Positions 50,365 through 59,600 of a DNA stretch of 64,000 nucleotides are shown one piece after another. Below the pieces are notes generated by a model, which saw only the letters and a program-made list of their open reading frames with translations, was not told where the DNA came from and did not search any database. The position numbers and the translations under genes are program-made. Origin of the DNA: Arthrobacter_E sp041360795 (GTDB lineage: Bacteria > Actinomycetota > Actinomycetes > Actinomycetales > Micrococcaceae); contig NZ_JBFUPW010000004.1 in the NCBI RefSeq assembly GCF_041360795.1, positions 186,001 to 250,000 of the forward strand. The letters run 5' to 3'. The stretch's first letter is position 1, and each line of letters opens with the position of its first letter.

Positions 50365-50481
50365 CCGTGGTTTCCGAGCTGTCGCCCACATCGGCCGCAG
50401 CAAGCACAGGCCGTCATGACAACCGGCCCGCACCAAGAACCGACCCGTAGCAAGAGCTGAACCGCAGGAAAAGAGGACGCC

Positions 50482-51075
50482 GTGTACGAGGGCGCTGTTC
50501 AAGAGCTGATCGACGAGCTCGGACGCCTGCCGGGGATCGGCCCCAAGTCCGCGCAGCGGCTTGCCTTCCACATCCTCGAGGCGGACGCGGAGGACATGCG
50601 CAAGCTGTCCGAGGCGATCACCGCGGTGAAGACGAGGGTGAAGTTCTGCACGATCTGCGGCAACGTCTCCGAGCAGGACACGTGCAGCATCTGCCGCGAC
50701 CCCCGCCGGGACGCCAGCATCATCTGCGTCGTGGAGGAGTCCAAGGACGTCATGGCCGTGGAGCGGACCCGGAGTTTCCGGGGCCGGTACCACGTGCTCG
50801 GCGGCGCGATCAGCCCGATCGACGGCATCGGGCCGGAGAAGCTGCGCGTGCGGGAACTGCTCACCCGGCTCTCCGATGACACGGTCCAGGAGATCATCAT
50901 CGCCACCGACCCCAATGTGGAAGGCGAAGCCACGGCGACGTACCTCATCCGCACCCTGAAGCCCATCGGGGTCAACGTCAGCCGCCTGGCTTCCGGCCTG
51001 CCGGTCGGCGGCGATCTGGAATACGCGGACGAGGCCACCCTCGGCCGGGCCTTCGCCGGACGCCTCGCGGTCTGA
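50482..51075 (+). CDS. recR: Recombination mediator RecR
   Basis: 197 residues (GTG start, ribosome binding site AAAGAGGA). Helix-hairpin-helix LGRLPGIGPKSAQRLAFHIL, zinc finger CTICGNVSEQDTCSIC, and Toprim domain VVEESKDVMAVERT... ATDPNVEGEATATYL. Works with RecF/RecO in RecA loading. The dnaX-recR order is conserved in bacteria. Confidence 0.97.
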   Translation: MYEGAVQELIDELGRLPGIGPKSAQRLAFHILEADAEDMRKLSEAITAVKTRVKFCTICGNVSEQDTCSICRDPRRDASIICVVEESKDVMAVERTRSFRGRYHVLGGAISPIDGIGPEKLRVRELLTRLSDDTVQEIIIATDPNVEGEATATYLIRTLKPIGVNVSRLASGLPVGGDLEYADEATLGRAFAGRLAV

Positions 51076-51169
51076 GTCCACCGCACGGGGCCCCTGCACT
51101 GAACCCGCCACCGCCCCCGGCCGAGCCTCGCGACGCATCGCCGGCCGACGTCCGTACTAGATTGGCCTC

Positions 51170-51778
51170 ATGGTCATCTCCGGGTCCCGCCTGGGCGTTC
51201 AGCCCACACCACCGATCGCCCCCATCACCACGGACCGGCTGGTGCTCCGCCCCACCGAGTCATCCGACGCCCCGGCCCTGGAGAGGATCCGCGGCAGCGA
51301 GGAGACCACGCGGTACCTCTCCCATGAGGCGCTGGACCCCACGCAGGTGCGCGAGCGGATCGCCTCCGATCAGGCACGAGCAGCCGCCTCCACCCCGACG
51401 GTCTTCCGGCACGCGTGGGCCATCCAGCTGCGCGGCTCCGGCCAGGTGATTGGCGAAGCGAGCACCTGGACCACCCGGAATCCGCCGGAACCCGAACACC
51501 TCGAACCCGGCCAGGCGGCTCTCGGCTACGTGCTGGATCCGGCCTTCCACCGTCGGGGTTACGGCCGCGAAGCCGCGCTGGCGCTCGTCGACTGGCTCTT
51601 CACCCAGCGGGACATCAGGACCGCGTTCGCCGGGGTCTTCGAACCCAACCTCGCGTCCCAGTCGCTCCTGAAGAGCCTCGGCTTCACCCCCGACCGCTGG
51701 TTCACCGCGGAGCAGGACCAGAGCGGGAAGGGACTGCCGTCCATCCGCTTCCGCCTCGACCGCCCGGAGCCGGTCTGA
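51170..51778 (+). CDS. GNAT-family N-acetyltransferase
   Basis: 202 residues. TDRLVLRPTESSDAPALERI is the RimJ/RimL-type N-terminus; ALGYVLDPAFHRRGYGREAALALVDWLF is the acetyl-CoA binding motif and VFEPNLASQSLLKSLGF the final motif. Substrate unknown (protein N-termini or small amines). A TACTAGAT element lies 10 bp before the ATG and no ribosome binding site is seen, so it may be leaderless. Confidence 0.92.
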   Translation: MVISGSRLGVQPTPPIAPITTDRLVLRPTESSDAPALERIRGSEETTRYLSHEALDPTQVRERIASDQARAAASTPTVFRHAWAIQLRGSGQVIGEASTWTTRNPPEPEHLEPGQAALGYVLDPAFHRRGYGREAALALVDWLFTQRDIRTAFAGVFEPNLASQSLLKSLGFTPDRWFTAEQDQSGKGLPSIRFRLDRPEPV

Positions 51779-51940
51779 TCCCGGTCCAGCATGTGAGTCA
51801 CATTTTCCGCACTGCGAGACGACGGCGATAAAATGGCTGCACGCGGCCTGTGCCTTGCTCCGGCCGCACGTCACGGACGCAGAGGTCCGCCACCCCCAGA
51901 ACCTGGCGCCGCCCGGCGCCCGACCAGTAAGGGTCCATGC

Positions 51941-53308
51941 ATGAGTCTGCCCACCAGTGAGCTGCCCGCAGCGGAACTGACCACCGAGCCCGGGGCCGTC
52001 ACGCCCGCCACCGGAACCACCAAGCAGCTCATCGTCCAGAAGTTCGGTGGTTCCTCCGTCGCTGACGCCGACGGCATCAAGCGCGTGGCCGCCCGTGTGG
52101 CGGCCGCCCGGAACGCGGGCAACGACGTCGTCGTGGTGGTCTCCGCGATGGGCGACACCACCGATGAGCTGCTGGACCTCGCCGCGCAGGTCACGGACGG
52201 CGCCCCGGCCCGTGAGATGGACATGCTCCTCTCGGCCGGCGAGCGCATCTCCATGGCCCTGCTCTCCATGGCCATCAACAAGCAGGGCGCGGTGGCGCAG
52301 TCCTTCACGGGCTCGCAGGCGGGCATGCTCACGGACGCCATCCACGGCAAGGCCCGCATCATCGACGTCGACCCGCACCGGGTCCGCACCGCCCTGGACA
52401 AGGGCCACATCGCGATCGTCGCCGGGTTCCAGGGCATGAGCCAGGACACGAAGGAGGTCACGACGCTCGGCCGCGGCGGCTCGGACACCACGGCTGTCGC
52501 ACTCGCCGCTGCGCTCGACGCCGACGTCTGCGAGATCTACACGGACGTGGACGGCGTCTTCACGGCCGACCCGCGCGTGGTCGGCTCCGCCCAGAAGATC
52601 GCCACGATCTCGAGCGAGGAGATGCTGGAGCTCGCCGCATCCGGCGCGAAGATCCTGCACCTGCGCTGCGTCGAGTACGCCCGGCGCTTCGGCGTGCCGC
52701 TGCACGTCCGCTCATCCTTCAGCCAGCACGAGGGCACCTGGGTCCTGCCCAGCCCCGATGACAAGATCACCATCAAAGAGGGAGTTGCCTTGGAGCAGCC
52801 AATCATCTCCGGCGTCGCACACGACCGTTCCGAAGCCAAGGTCACCGTGGTGGGCGTGCCGGACATCCCCGGCAAGGCCGCCGCGATCTTCCAGGTCATC
52901 GCCAAGGCGCACTCGAACATCGACATGATCGTGCAGAACGTGTCCACCAAGGGCACCGGCCACACGGACATCTCCTTCACCCTGCCGATCGTCGAGGGCG
53001 CCGACGCGCTCGAGGCACTCCGCGCGGCCCAGCCGGAGATCGGTTTCGAGAGCATCGACTACAACGCGGAGATCGGCAAGCTGTCGCTCATCGGCGCCGG
53101 CATGCGCTCCCACCCGGGCGTCTCGGCCACGTTCTTCAAGGCCCTCTCCGACGCCGGGATCAACATCGACATGATCTCCACCTCGGAGATCCGCATCTCC
53201 GTGGTCACCCGCGCTGACCTGCTGGATGACGCTGTGCGCGCGATCCACAAGGCGTTCGAACTGGACGGCGACGCCACCGCCACCGTGTACGGCGGCACCG
53301 GCCGCTGA
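51941..53308 (+). CDS. lysC: Aspartate kinase (alpha; beta from internal start)
   Basis: 455 residues. Kinase domain: QKFGGSSVADADGIKRVA near residue 30, TTLGRGGSDTTAVALAAAL, CEIYTDVDGVFTADPR. Two ACT domains follow (SEAKVTVVGVPDIPGKAA..., LSLIGAGMRSHPGVSATFFKAL). It is the first step of the Lys/Thr/Met pathway and is probably feedback-inhibited. Codon 284 is a TTG (52790) preceded by AAAGAGGGAG at the place where the separate beta subunit begins in corynebacterial LysC. No asd follows here. Confidence 0.96.
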   Translation: MSLPTSELPAAELTTEPGAVTPATGTTKQLIVQKFGGSSVADADGIKRVAARVAAARNAGNDVVVVVSAMGDTTDELLDLAAQVTDGAPAREMDMLLSAGERISMALLSMAINKQGAVAQSFTGSQAGMLTDAIHGKARIIDVDPHRVRTALDKGHIAIVAGFQGMSQDTKEVTTLGRGGSDTTAVALAAALDADVCEIYTDVDGVFTADPRVVGSAQKIATISSEEMLELAASGAKILHLRCVEYARRFGVPLHVRSSFSQHEGTWVLPSPDDKITIKEGVALEQPIISGVAHDRSEAKVTVVGVPDIPGKAAAIFQVIAKAHSNIDMIVQNVSTKGTGHTDISFTLPIVEGADALEALRAAQPEIGFESIDYNAEIGKLSLIGAGMRSHPGVSATFFKALSDAGINIDMISTSEIRISVVTRADLLDDAVRAIHKAFELDGDATATVYGGTGR

Positions 53309-53331
53309 CGGCGGAGGCACCGGCTTCACCA

Positions 53332-53375
53332 CGCAGACGACGACGGCGGGGAACCGCCGTCGTCGTCTGCGTTAA
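53332..53375. terminator. 18-bp perfect terminator after lysC
   Basis: Arms 53332-53349 and 53354-53371 are fully complementary (CGCAGACGACGACGGCGG), 4-nt loop. It ends the lysC transcript and may also serve the leftward small gene. Confidence 0.85.
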
Positions 53376-53392
53376 GTGCCTGCCGCCTCGCC

Positions 53393-53611
53393 TCAGCGGT
53401 GGGGCTCCTGCGGGCCGGGCTTGCGCGTCGCGTAATGATGGCCCTGCGAATCCGTCTCGATCTCGAAATGGCTGAGATCCTCTTCCGAAGCCTTCTCGAA
53501 ATCGTCATGCCGGTGGACCACCGGCGCTGCCGCATCCCCTCGGGCCGCCGGGCCGAACAGCTTCGCGGCGTTCTCCGTCAGGTGCATGAACTTCTCGGTC
53601 ATCGTGGTCAT
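53393..53611 (-). CDS. Small soluble protein, FGPA-motif family
   Basis: 72 residues from the Met at 53611 (MTTMTEKFMHLTENAAKLFGPAARGD...). It shares an N-terminal KF...LFGPA(A/N)R motif and a C-terminal polar tail (GHHYATRKP) with the neighbour at 53729-53953, so the two appear to be diverged tandem copies. No domain known. Confidence 0.75.
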   Translation of the reverse strand: MTTMTEKFMHLTENAAKLFGPAARGDAAAPVVHRHDDFEKASEEDLSHFEIETDSQGHHYATRKPGPQEPHR

Positions 53612-53728
53612 GCCGGCCACCTCCCTGCTCGCGCCGGGCGGCCTCTCCACCTGGAGCGCTTAGGACGATTTTAAGTCCGCGACGCGGGAAAAGAGCCGGT
53701 GATCGGGAAATCCCCGGGCCGCGGATGC

Positions 53729-53953
53729 TCAGCGGAGGGAGTGGTCGTCCGGGTTCCTGGAGACCACGTAGGTGCTGCCGTCCGGCCGGGTCATCGTCTC
53801 CCACTGGAGGGTCTCGGCCTGACGCTGGGCCAGGAGGACCTTGTTCTCCTCGGTCATCTCGTGGTCCAGCGCGCTGCGGTTCGCCGGCCCGAAGACCGCC
53901 CGGAATTTTCCGGTGGCCCGCATGAAGCGCTGGGTGAAGGTCTGGTCGCTCAT
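53729..53953 (-). CDS. Small soluble protein, FGPA-motif family
   Basis: 74 residues (MSDQTFTQRFMRATGKFRAVFGPANRSALDHEMTEENKVLL...). Has the same FGPA-x-R motif and a late GSTYVVSRNP similar to the partner above. Divergent from the OhrR-like gene, sharing its intergenic region. Confidence 0.78.
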   Translation of the reverse strand: MSDQTFTQRFMRATGKFRAVFGPANRSALDHEMTEENKVLLAQRQAETLQWETMTRPDGSTYVVSRNPDDHSLR

Positions 53954-54004
53954 CTCTCTCCCTCGGTTCAGGGCATCCTCGACTCCTTCAGCATAGCAAA
54001 TTAT

Positions 54005-54016
54005 TTAGTACACTAA
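54005..54016. promoter_or_regulatory. Candidate OhrR/MarR operator
   Basis: TTAGT-AC-ACTAA inverted repeat in an AT-rich stretch between the divergent small gene and the OhrR-like gene. Confidence 0.5.
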
Positions 54017-54077
54017 CTAATCTCGCTCCTTGGCCCTCTCGACAGGGTCTTGACAACCCGGACGATAGGATGAACCC

Positions 54078-54524
54078 GTGGATTCGAATGCAGATACAGA
54101 CCTCTCACTCGAGAACCAGCTGTGTTTCGCACTCACGGTCGCTTCTCGGACCGTCGTCCAGGCCTACCGACCGGTGCTGGAACCCCTCGGCCTGACCCAC
54201 CCGCAGTACCTCGTGATGCTGGCCCTCTGGGACCACAATCCGCTGAGTGTCAAAGAGGTCAGCGCCCAGCTCCTGCACGAGCCGGCCACCATCTCGCCCT
54301 TGCTGCGGCGGCTGGAGGACATGGGCTACGTCCGGCGCACGCCGAACGCCCAGGACGCCCGCGCGCTCGACGTCGAACTGACCGCGGAAGGCCTGGCCCT
54401 CAAGGAGAAGGCCCGCGCCGTGCCGCCCGCCATGATGCGCCGGCTCAAGCTCACCCGTGAGGAGGTCATGGTCCTGAACAAGGCCATGCACAACCTCATC
54501 GAAGCGGCCACCGCGGAGGACTGA
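54078..54524 (+). CDS. ohrR: OhrR-like MarR-family regulator
   Basis: 148 residues (GTG start). LENQLCFALTVASRTVVQAYRPVLEPLGLTHPQYLVMLALW has the conserved N-terminal peroxide-sensing Cys (Cys16) of OhrR; winged-helix DPLSVKEVSAQL-like recognition region and RRTPNAQDARALDVELTAEG wing. OhrR represses an organic hydroperoxide reductase gene (ohr), which is not in this window; the divergent small gene could be the local target. Confidence 0.9.
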   Translation: MDSNADTDLSLENQLCFALTVASRTVVQAYRPVLEPLGLTHPQYLVMLALWDHNPLSVKEVSAQLLHEPATISPLLRRLEDMGYVRRTPNAQDARALDVELTAEGLALKEKARAVPPAMMRRLKLTREEVMVLNKAMHNLIEAATAED

Positions 54525-54580
54525 CCCGCCGGGCTCGGCGTGCCTACACTGGGATCATCGGTCCGGAGCAAGGAGACGCC

Positions 54581-55156
54581 ATGGCCCAGCACCTCTCATC
54601 CAGGAATCCTTCAGGCCTGCGAACCGCGCTGCTGGGCCTGTCCGCCGTCGCCGCCGCTCTCGCCCTGGCGGCCTGCACGCCGTCCGGCAGCCCGTCCCCG
54701 GACCCGACGACGCCGGGCGCCACCGGCTCCACGAGCGCCTCCTCGAGTCCGTCCCAGAGTCAGCTGCCCACGACTCCCCCGGCCACGAACGACCGTCCGG
54801 CCCCCGACGCCTCCGTCACGGCCGACCTGACCATCTCCGTCGTCGCGAAGCCCGGCGCGAAACCGACGGAGACACGGCTGCTGTGCTCGGGCAAGACGGC
54901 GAAGCCCGATTCCACGGTCCCGATCGCCGACGAAGCGTGCGCCCTCGTCGAAGCCCACCCGGCGTATCTGTTCCCCTCAGCGAAGAACACGGCCCAGGCG
55001 TGCACCGAGCAGTACGGAGGCCCCGCCACCGCCACCGTCAAGGGCACCGTCCGTGGCAAGACGGTGGACCTCTCCTTGAGCAGGTCGGACGGCTGCAAGA
55101 TCAGCCAGTGGACCGCCCTCGGACCGCTGCTCGGCGAAGCAGGGGCGAACGTCTGA
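54581..55156 (+). CDS. SSI-like lipoprotein (subtilisin inhibitor-like)
   Basis: 191 residues. Lipobox LALAAC after a hydrophobic signal, a Ser/Thr/Pro linker, and then a domain of about 110 residues with the subtilisin-inhibitor-like (SSI) pattern: TRLLCSGK, ADEACALVEAH, AQACTEQYGGPATATVKGTVRGKTVDLSLSRSDGCKISQW. Four cysteines fit the two SSI disulphides. It would be a membrane-anchored protease inhibitor. A cysteine-free relative lies at 56158 and an S8 protease at 56637. Confidence 0.85.
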   Translation: MAQHLSSRNPSGLRTALLGLSAVAAALALAACTPSGSPSPDPTTPGATGSTSASSSPSQSQLPTTPPATNDRPAPDASVTADLTISVVAKPGAKPTETRLLCSGKTAKPDSTVPIADEACALVEAHPAYLFPSAKNTAQACTEQYGGPATATVKGTVRGKTVDLSLSRSDGCKISQWTALGPLLGEAGANV

Positions 55157-55213
55157 GACGTTCGGGGGGCGGCGCCGCCTGCACCCCGCGCGGCGACGCG
55201 GGATAATGGAGGC

Positions 55214-56161
55214 GTGTCCACCGCAGCCCCCGCCACCATCCGCGTCCTGACCGAGGACGAGTGGCTCCCCCGCGCCGAGGCTCATGCCGCCCGCGTTGAC
55301 CGGTACGCGGTTCCCTTCCTGGAACGGCGGCACACCGGCCGCAAGCACCCCGTGGAGGACTTCCTTTTCACGTACTACACCCACAAGCCCGGGCAGCTGC
55401 GCCGCTGGCATCCCGGCGCCGGGACCGTTCTGCTCGGCCCGCACGCCCGCGAGCGCCAGAGCTGGAAGCACTACCGGGCGCTGACCACGGAGGAACTCGA
55501 CGCCCTCGGCCTCGCGCCCGACGCAGTGGCGGTCACCGTGGACGTCGAGGGTTTCCTGGCGGACCGGCGCGAGGCCGTCGACTTCGCCCGCATCATCCTC
55601 GGCGGCACGCTGGCCCGACCGGCGCAGTTCGGCTGTTTCGGCCTCCACGAATGGGCCATGGTGTACCGGCAGGAGAAGTTCGAGCTGCGCCACGAGTACC
55701 TCGGGCTCCGGCTCGGCGGCGAGGCGACGGACCAGGTGGTCGAAGGCCACCGTATTCGCTGCAGCCATTTCGACGCCTTCCGCTTCTACACGCCGGACGC
55801 CACCCCGCTGAACGAGCTCCAGCCCACCCGCGAGACCCAGCGCGATCTGGAACAGCCCGGCTGCCTGCACGCCAATATGGACGTCTACAAGTGGGCGTAC
55901 AAACTCACGCCTCTGCTGCCGGGCGAGTTCCTCATAGACTGCTTCGAACTCTCGTACCGGATCCGCGCCATGGACATGCAGGCCTCCCCCTACGACCTCG
56001 CCGCCTGGGGTTATGACCCCCTTCGCATCGAGACTCCCGAGGGCAAGGCCGAGTACGTCGCCCGGCAGCGAGGCTTCGCCGAGGAGACGCAGGAGCTCCG
56101 TGCCCGCTTCCTGGAGCTCCTCGACCGCACCGTCCCACCCACCCCTCAGGAGACGCGATGA
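55214..56161 (+). CDS. Conserved actinobacterial protein (annotated 3-methyladenine glycosylase)
   Basis: 315 residues (GTG start). RHPVEDFLFTYYTHKPGQLRRWHPG-like opening, FGCFGLHEWAMVYRQEKFELRHEYLGLRLG, CSHFDAFRFYTP and PGCLHANMDVYKWAYKLTPLLPGEFLIDCFEL are strongly conserved motifs. Many genomes label this family 3-methyladenine DNA glycosylase, but no helix-hairpin-helix or other glycosylase signature is visible. Its stop overlaps the next gene by 4 bp. Confidence 0.85.
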   Translation: MSTAAPATIRVLTEDEWLPRAEAHAARVDRYAVPFLERRHTGRKHPVEDFLFTYYTHKPGQLRRWHPGAGTVLLGPHARERQSWKHYRALTTEELDALGLAPDAVAVTVDVEGFLADRREAVDFARIILGGTLARPAQFGCFGLHEWAMVYRQEKFELRHEYLGLRLGGEATDQVVEGHRIRCSHFDAFRFYTPDATPLNELQPTRETQRDLEQPGCLHANMDVYKWAYKLTPLLPGEFLIDCFELSYRIRAMDMQASPYDLAAWGYDPLRIETPEGKAEYVARQRGFAEETQELRARFLELLDRTVPPTPQETR

Positions 56162-56508
56162 CCTCCATGGACCTGACCGTGACTCTCACACCCGCCCCCG
56201 GGGCGCCCGAGGTGACCTTCCGGCTGGTCGGCGGGCCGGAGGGCCCCGGCCCCGCGTCGACGGTGCCGGACCCGCACGCCGCGTACGACGCCGTCGTGCG
56301 CCACGGCGAACGGCTGCTCCTCCCCGCCCTGCCGCGCAAGGGGGCGGCCGCCTCCGAAGCCAGGCCGGTCTTCGGCGGGGAGCAGCGTGCGCACGTCACG
56401 GGCACTTTGGAGGGCCTACCGGTGGACCGCCGCTTCAGCCGCTCCGATTCGCGGGAGACCGCCCGCTGGGACGCCCTGGCGCCGCTGCTGGGCGGCGCGG
56501 AGGTCTGA
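56158..56508 (+). CDS. Cysteine-free, leaderless SSI-like paralogue
   Basis: 116 residues, no signal peptide, no cysteine. It aligns along its length with the SSI-like lipoprotein at 54581: opening DLTVTLTPAPGAPE, STVPDPHAAYDAVVRHG, and VTGTLEGLPVDRRFSRSDSRETARWDALAPLLG against VKGTVRGKTVDLSLSRSDGCKISQWTALGPLLG. Every cysteine is replaced. Start ATG overlaps the preceding stop. It is predicted to be cytoplasmic and perhaps binds something other than a secreted protease. Confidence 0.82.
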   Translation: MTSMDLTVTLTPAPGAPEVTFRLVGGPEGPGPASTVPDPHAAYDAVVRHGERLLLPALPRKGAAASEARPVFGGEQRAHVTGTLEGLPVDRRFSRSDSRETARWDALAPLLGGAEV

Positions 56509-56580
56509 CCGGCGGCCGGACGACGCCGCGCGACCCTCCCACGGCGACGCAGGGCATCCGAGGTGACCTCCGGAAACGAC

Positions 56581-56616
56581 GGAAGGGCCGATGGGACATG
56601 TCCCACCGGCCCTTCC
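56581..56616. terminator. Bidirectional terminator with palindromic loop
   Basis: GGAAGGGCCG and CGGCCCTTCC close an inner perfect palindrome TGGGACATGTCCCA (56592-56605). It separates the SSI-like gene from the convergent S8 protease. Confidence 0.88.
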
Positions 56617-56636
56617 GCGTCACTCAGCGGTCGGGA

Positions 56637-59600
56637 TCAACCGGCCGCCGGAGCGTCCTCCTGATTCAGGTCGGGACGCTTCTGCAGTTCCTGCTCCGCC
56701 TTGGCGCGGACTCCGGCATCCGGGCTCTCCGCAGCGGGGGCCGCCACCGAGGCTCCGGTGCCCGTCACCACGACGTTCACGAAGGTCTGCACCGAGGAGC
56801 CGGCGTAGCTGACGCGCCCGATGTAGGAGCCCGGGGTCAGGCCCTTCCACGCGAGCGTGACGTCGGCCGTCTTGCCGTTCTTGAGCACGAGCGGGTTCGG
56901 CGTCACCGTGGCGTTGCCCACGGAGGCTCCGAGCACCGAAGCCTCCAGGCTCGCCTTGACGGGCTGGTTGCCCGGGCTCGCGTACAGGTTGGCCAGCAGG
57001 GTGTACTGACCGGGCTCGGGGTTCGTCAGGGAGACGGACTCGCTCGCGGAGGCGGTGGCCGCCGTGTAGACCTTGCCGTTCGGGCCCAGGACCACCAGGT
57101 CGAAGTCGGCGTTGTCCTGCGAGGACGCCACCGCGAAGCGGACGAACGGCGTGCCGGCCGGAACCGTCACGGTCTTCGACGCGTTGGAGGCGTCCGGCTT
57201 GTCACCGGCCGGGCCGGGAACGAGCTGGATCTGCGTGGCATCCGCCTTGGACAGGCCGTCCAGGGTCAGCTTGGTCGGACGGTCGCTGCCCGAGGTCACC
57301 GGGAAAGTGGCCTTGTCCGTTCCCTTGGCGGTGGTGAAGGACAGGTTGGTGGCCGCCACGGCCGACTGCGGACGGACCGCGATCGGCGACGTGACACTCT
57401 TGCCCGCACCCTGCCAGCTCAGCTGGCCCATCGCGAACTGGCCCAGCGGAGCGCCAGCGTTTTCGAAGCTGACCTTGAAGGTCTTCTTCTGCCCGGCGGC
57501 GTTGAAGTTCAGCACCGACGGGGTGACCTTGACGTTCACGCCCGGGACGTTGGCCACGGCGCGGTACAGGCCGGGGGTCAGCGCGGTGAGCGTGCGGGTG
57601 ACCTCGATACGGCCCGTCAGATTGCCGAGGGCGAAGGACGGGACGTTCATGTCGCGGGTCTTGGTGGAGCCGAGACCCGGGATGCCGAGGTCGAAGCCCA
57701 GGCCCTGGATGTACCGCAGGTAGTCGTCCTGACCGGCGTCGTACACGAGTCCGGGGTTCAGGAACCCGGCGGGGTTGACCTGACCGGCGCCCGTGGCGAA
57801 AAGGTCCTTGTCCTTGGTGCCGTCGGCCTTCTTCAGATCCGTCGCGGTGGTCATGAGCGCCGACTTGATGGTGGCGGGCGACCACTGCGGGTTCTTGGAG
57901 AGCGCCAGGGCGCCGAAGCCCGCGATGTGCGGGGACGCCATGGACGTGCCGGACATCATGCCGAACAGCGCGCCGTGCTCCGCGATCGGGGACACACCGG
58001 CCAGGACGGCGACGCCGGGGGCGGCGACGTCGGGCTTCAGCAGATCGGAGCCGGAGGCCAGCAGCGGGCCACGCGAGGAGAAGCCTGCGACCTGCGGCTG
58101 GGGCTCCGCCGGGAGACCGGTGGTGTCATGGTTGACCAGCCGGGCCTTGATGGCCGGGTTCGCGGTGACCTTGTCCTTGATCTGCTGCGTGGCCGGCGGG
58201 TTGACGTGGACCGTGGGCACGGCGTGCATGTCCACGTCCTCGCTGGAGGCGCTCAAGTTCACCAGGACCATGCCGACGCCGCCGGCGCGCTTGACCTCGG
58301 CGCTCTTAGCGACGCGGTCCACCACGCCACGGTCACACACCACGATCTTGCCGCCCACCTTGGCGGGGTCGAGGCTGTCCGGGGCGCACAGGTTCGCGTT
58401 GCCCTTGCCGGACGCGGCGTTCCCGGAGAGGACCAGGTTGCTGTACGGGACCTCCTTGGCCATGAGGCTCGCTCCGCGGAACTTGGTGCCGTCCTCGAAC
58501 TCGACCGTGCCCTGCAGTTCGCTCGTGAAGGAGCTGGCTGCCACGGTGGTCAGCCACGGGGCGCCGTGGTTGACGGTGCTCGCGGTCGGGCCGCTGTTGC
58601 CGGCCGAGACGGAGACGAAGACACCGGCGGAGACGGCGGAGAGGAACGCCAGGGAGACCGGGTCGGTGGTGCTCGTGGCGCTGCCGGAGATGGAGTAGTT
58701 CAGGACGTCGACGCCGTCCAGGATGGCCTGGTCGATGGCGGCCACGGAGGCGGAGGAGTAGCAACCGCCCGTGTCCGGGTCATCGTCCTCCCAGCAGACC
58801 TTGTAGATGGAGAGCTTGGCCGCCGGGGCGACACCGCTCGTGATGCCCATGTCCCGGTCGCCCAGATTGGCGCGGACATCGGAGTTGCCGGCCGCGGTGC
58901 TCGCGGTGTGGGTGCCGTGGCTTCCGACGTCGACCGGGGAGATCAGCTCTTCCGGTGCGCGGTGCTCCGGCGGGACGGTGTTGAGGAAGTCATCGGCGAA
59001 GTAGCGGGCGGAGAGCACCTTGGAGTTGCACTCGGTCCCTTCGAAGCCGTCGCCTGCCTGGCAGTCGCCCACGAACGTGTCACCGTCCGACTTGAGCATG
59101 GCGATCTTGCCGTCCTCGTTGCGGTACGGGACGCCGACCTTCGGGGCGCCCTGGAGAGGCTTGACCTCGTCACCGGCGAAGAACGGGCTCGACGGGGTGT
59201 ATCCGGAGTCGATCACGCCGACGACCACGCCCTTGCCCGCGTTCTTCACCCCGCCCAGCTGCTGCTGCCAGAGGCCGGTCTTGCCAGGAAGCTTGAGGTA
59301 GTCCGTGCTGGAGTAGTCCGGGGCGTACTGCCGGTCCGGGGCCACGGTCAGGACCTTCGGGTCCTTGGCGAGCTTGCTCGCCTGCTCGGCGCTGAGCTGA
59401 GCGGAGAACGCGTTCAGGGCCGTGGAGAAGCTGCGCTTGATGGCCACGCCCTCCTGCCCAGCGACCTGCTTCTGGACCGACTGGAGGTGCTGACGGTACC
59501 GCTGGACGTTCTGGTTTCCGGCGTCCAGCTTGCGGCCCGCCTCCGGTTTGGTGGGCGCGAGGCCCGGGGTCCCGCCGTCGTAGCTTGCGGCAGGCTTTTC

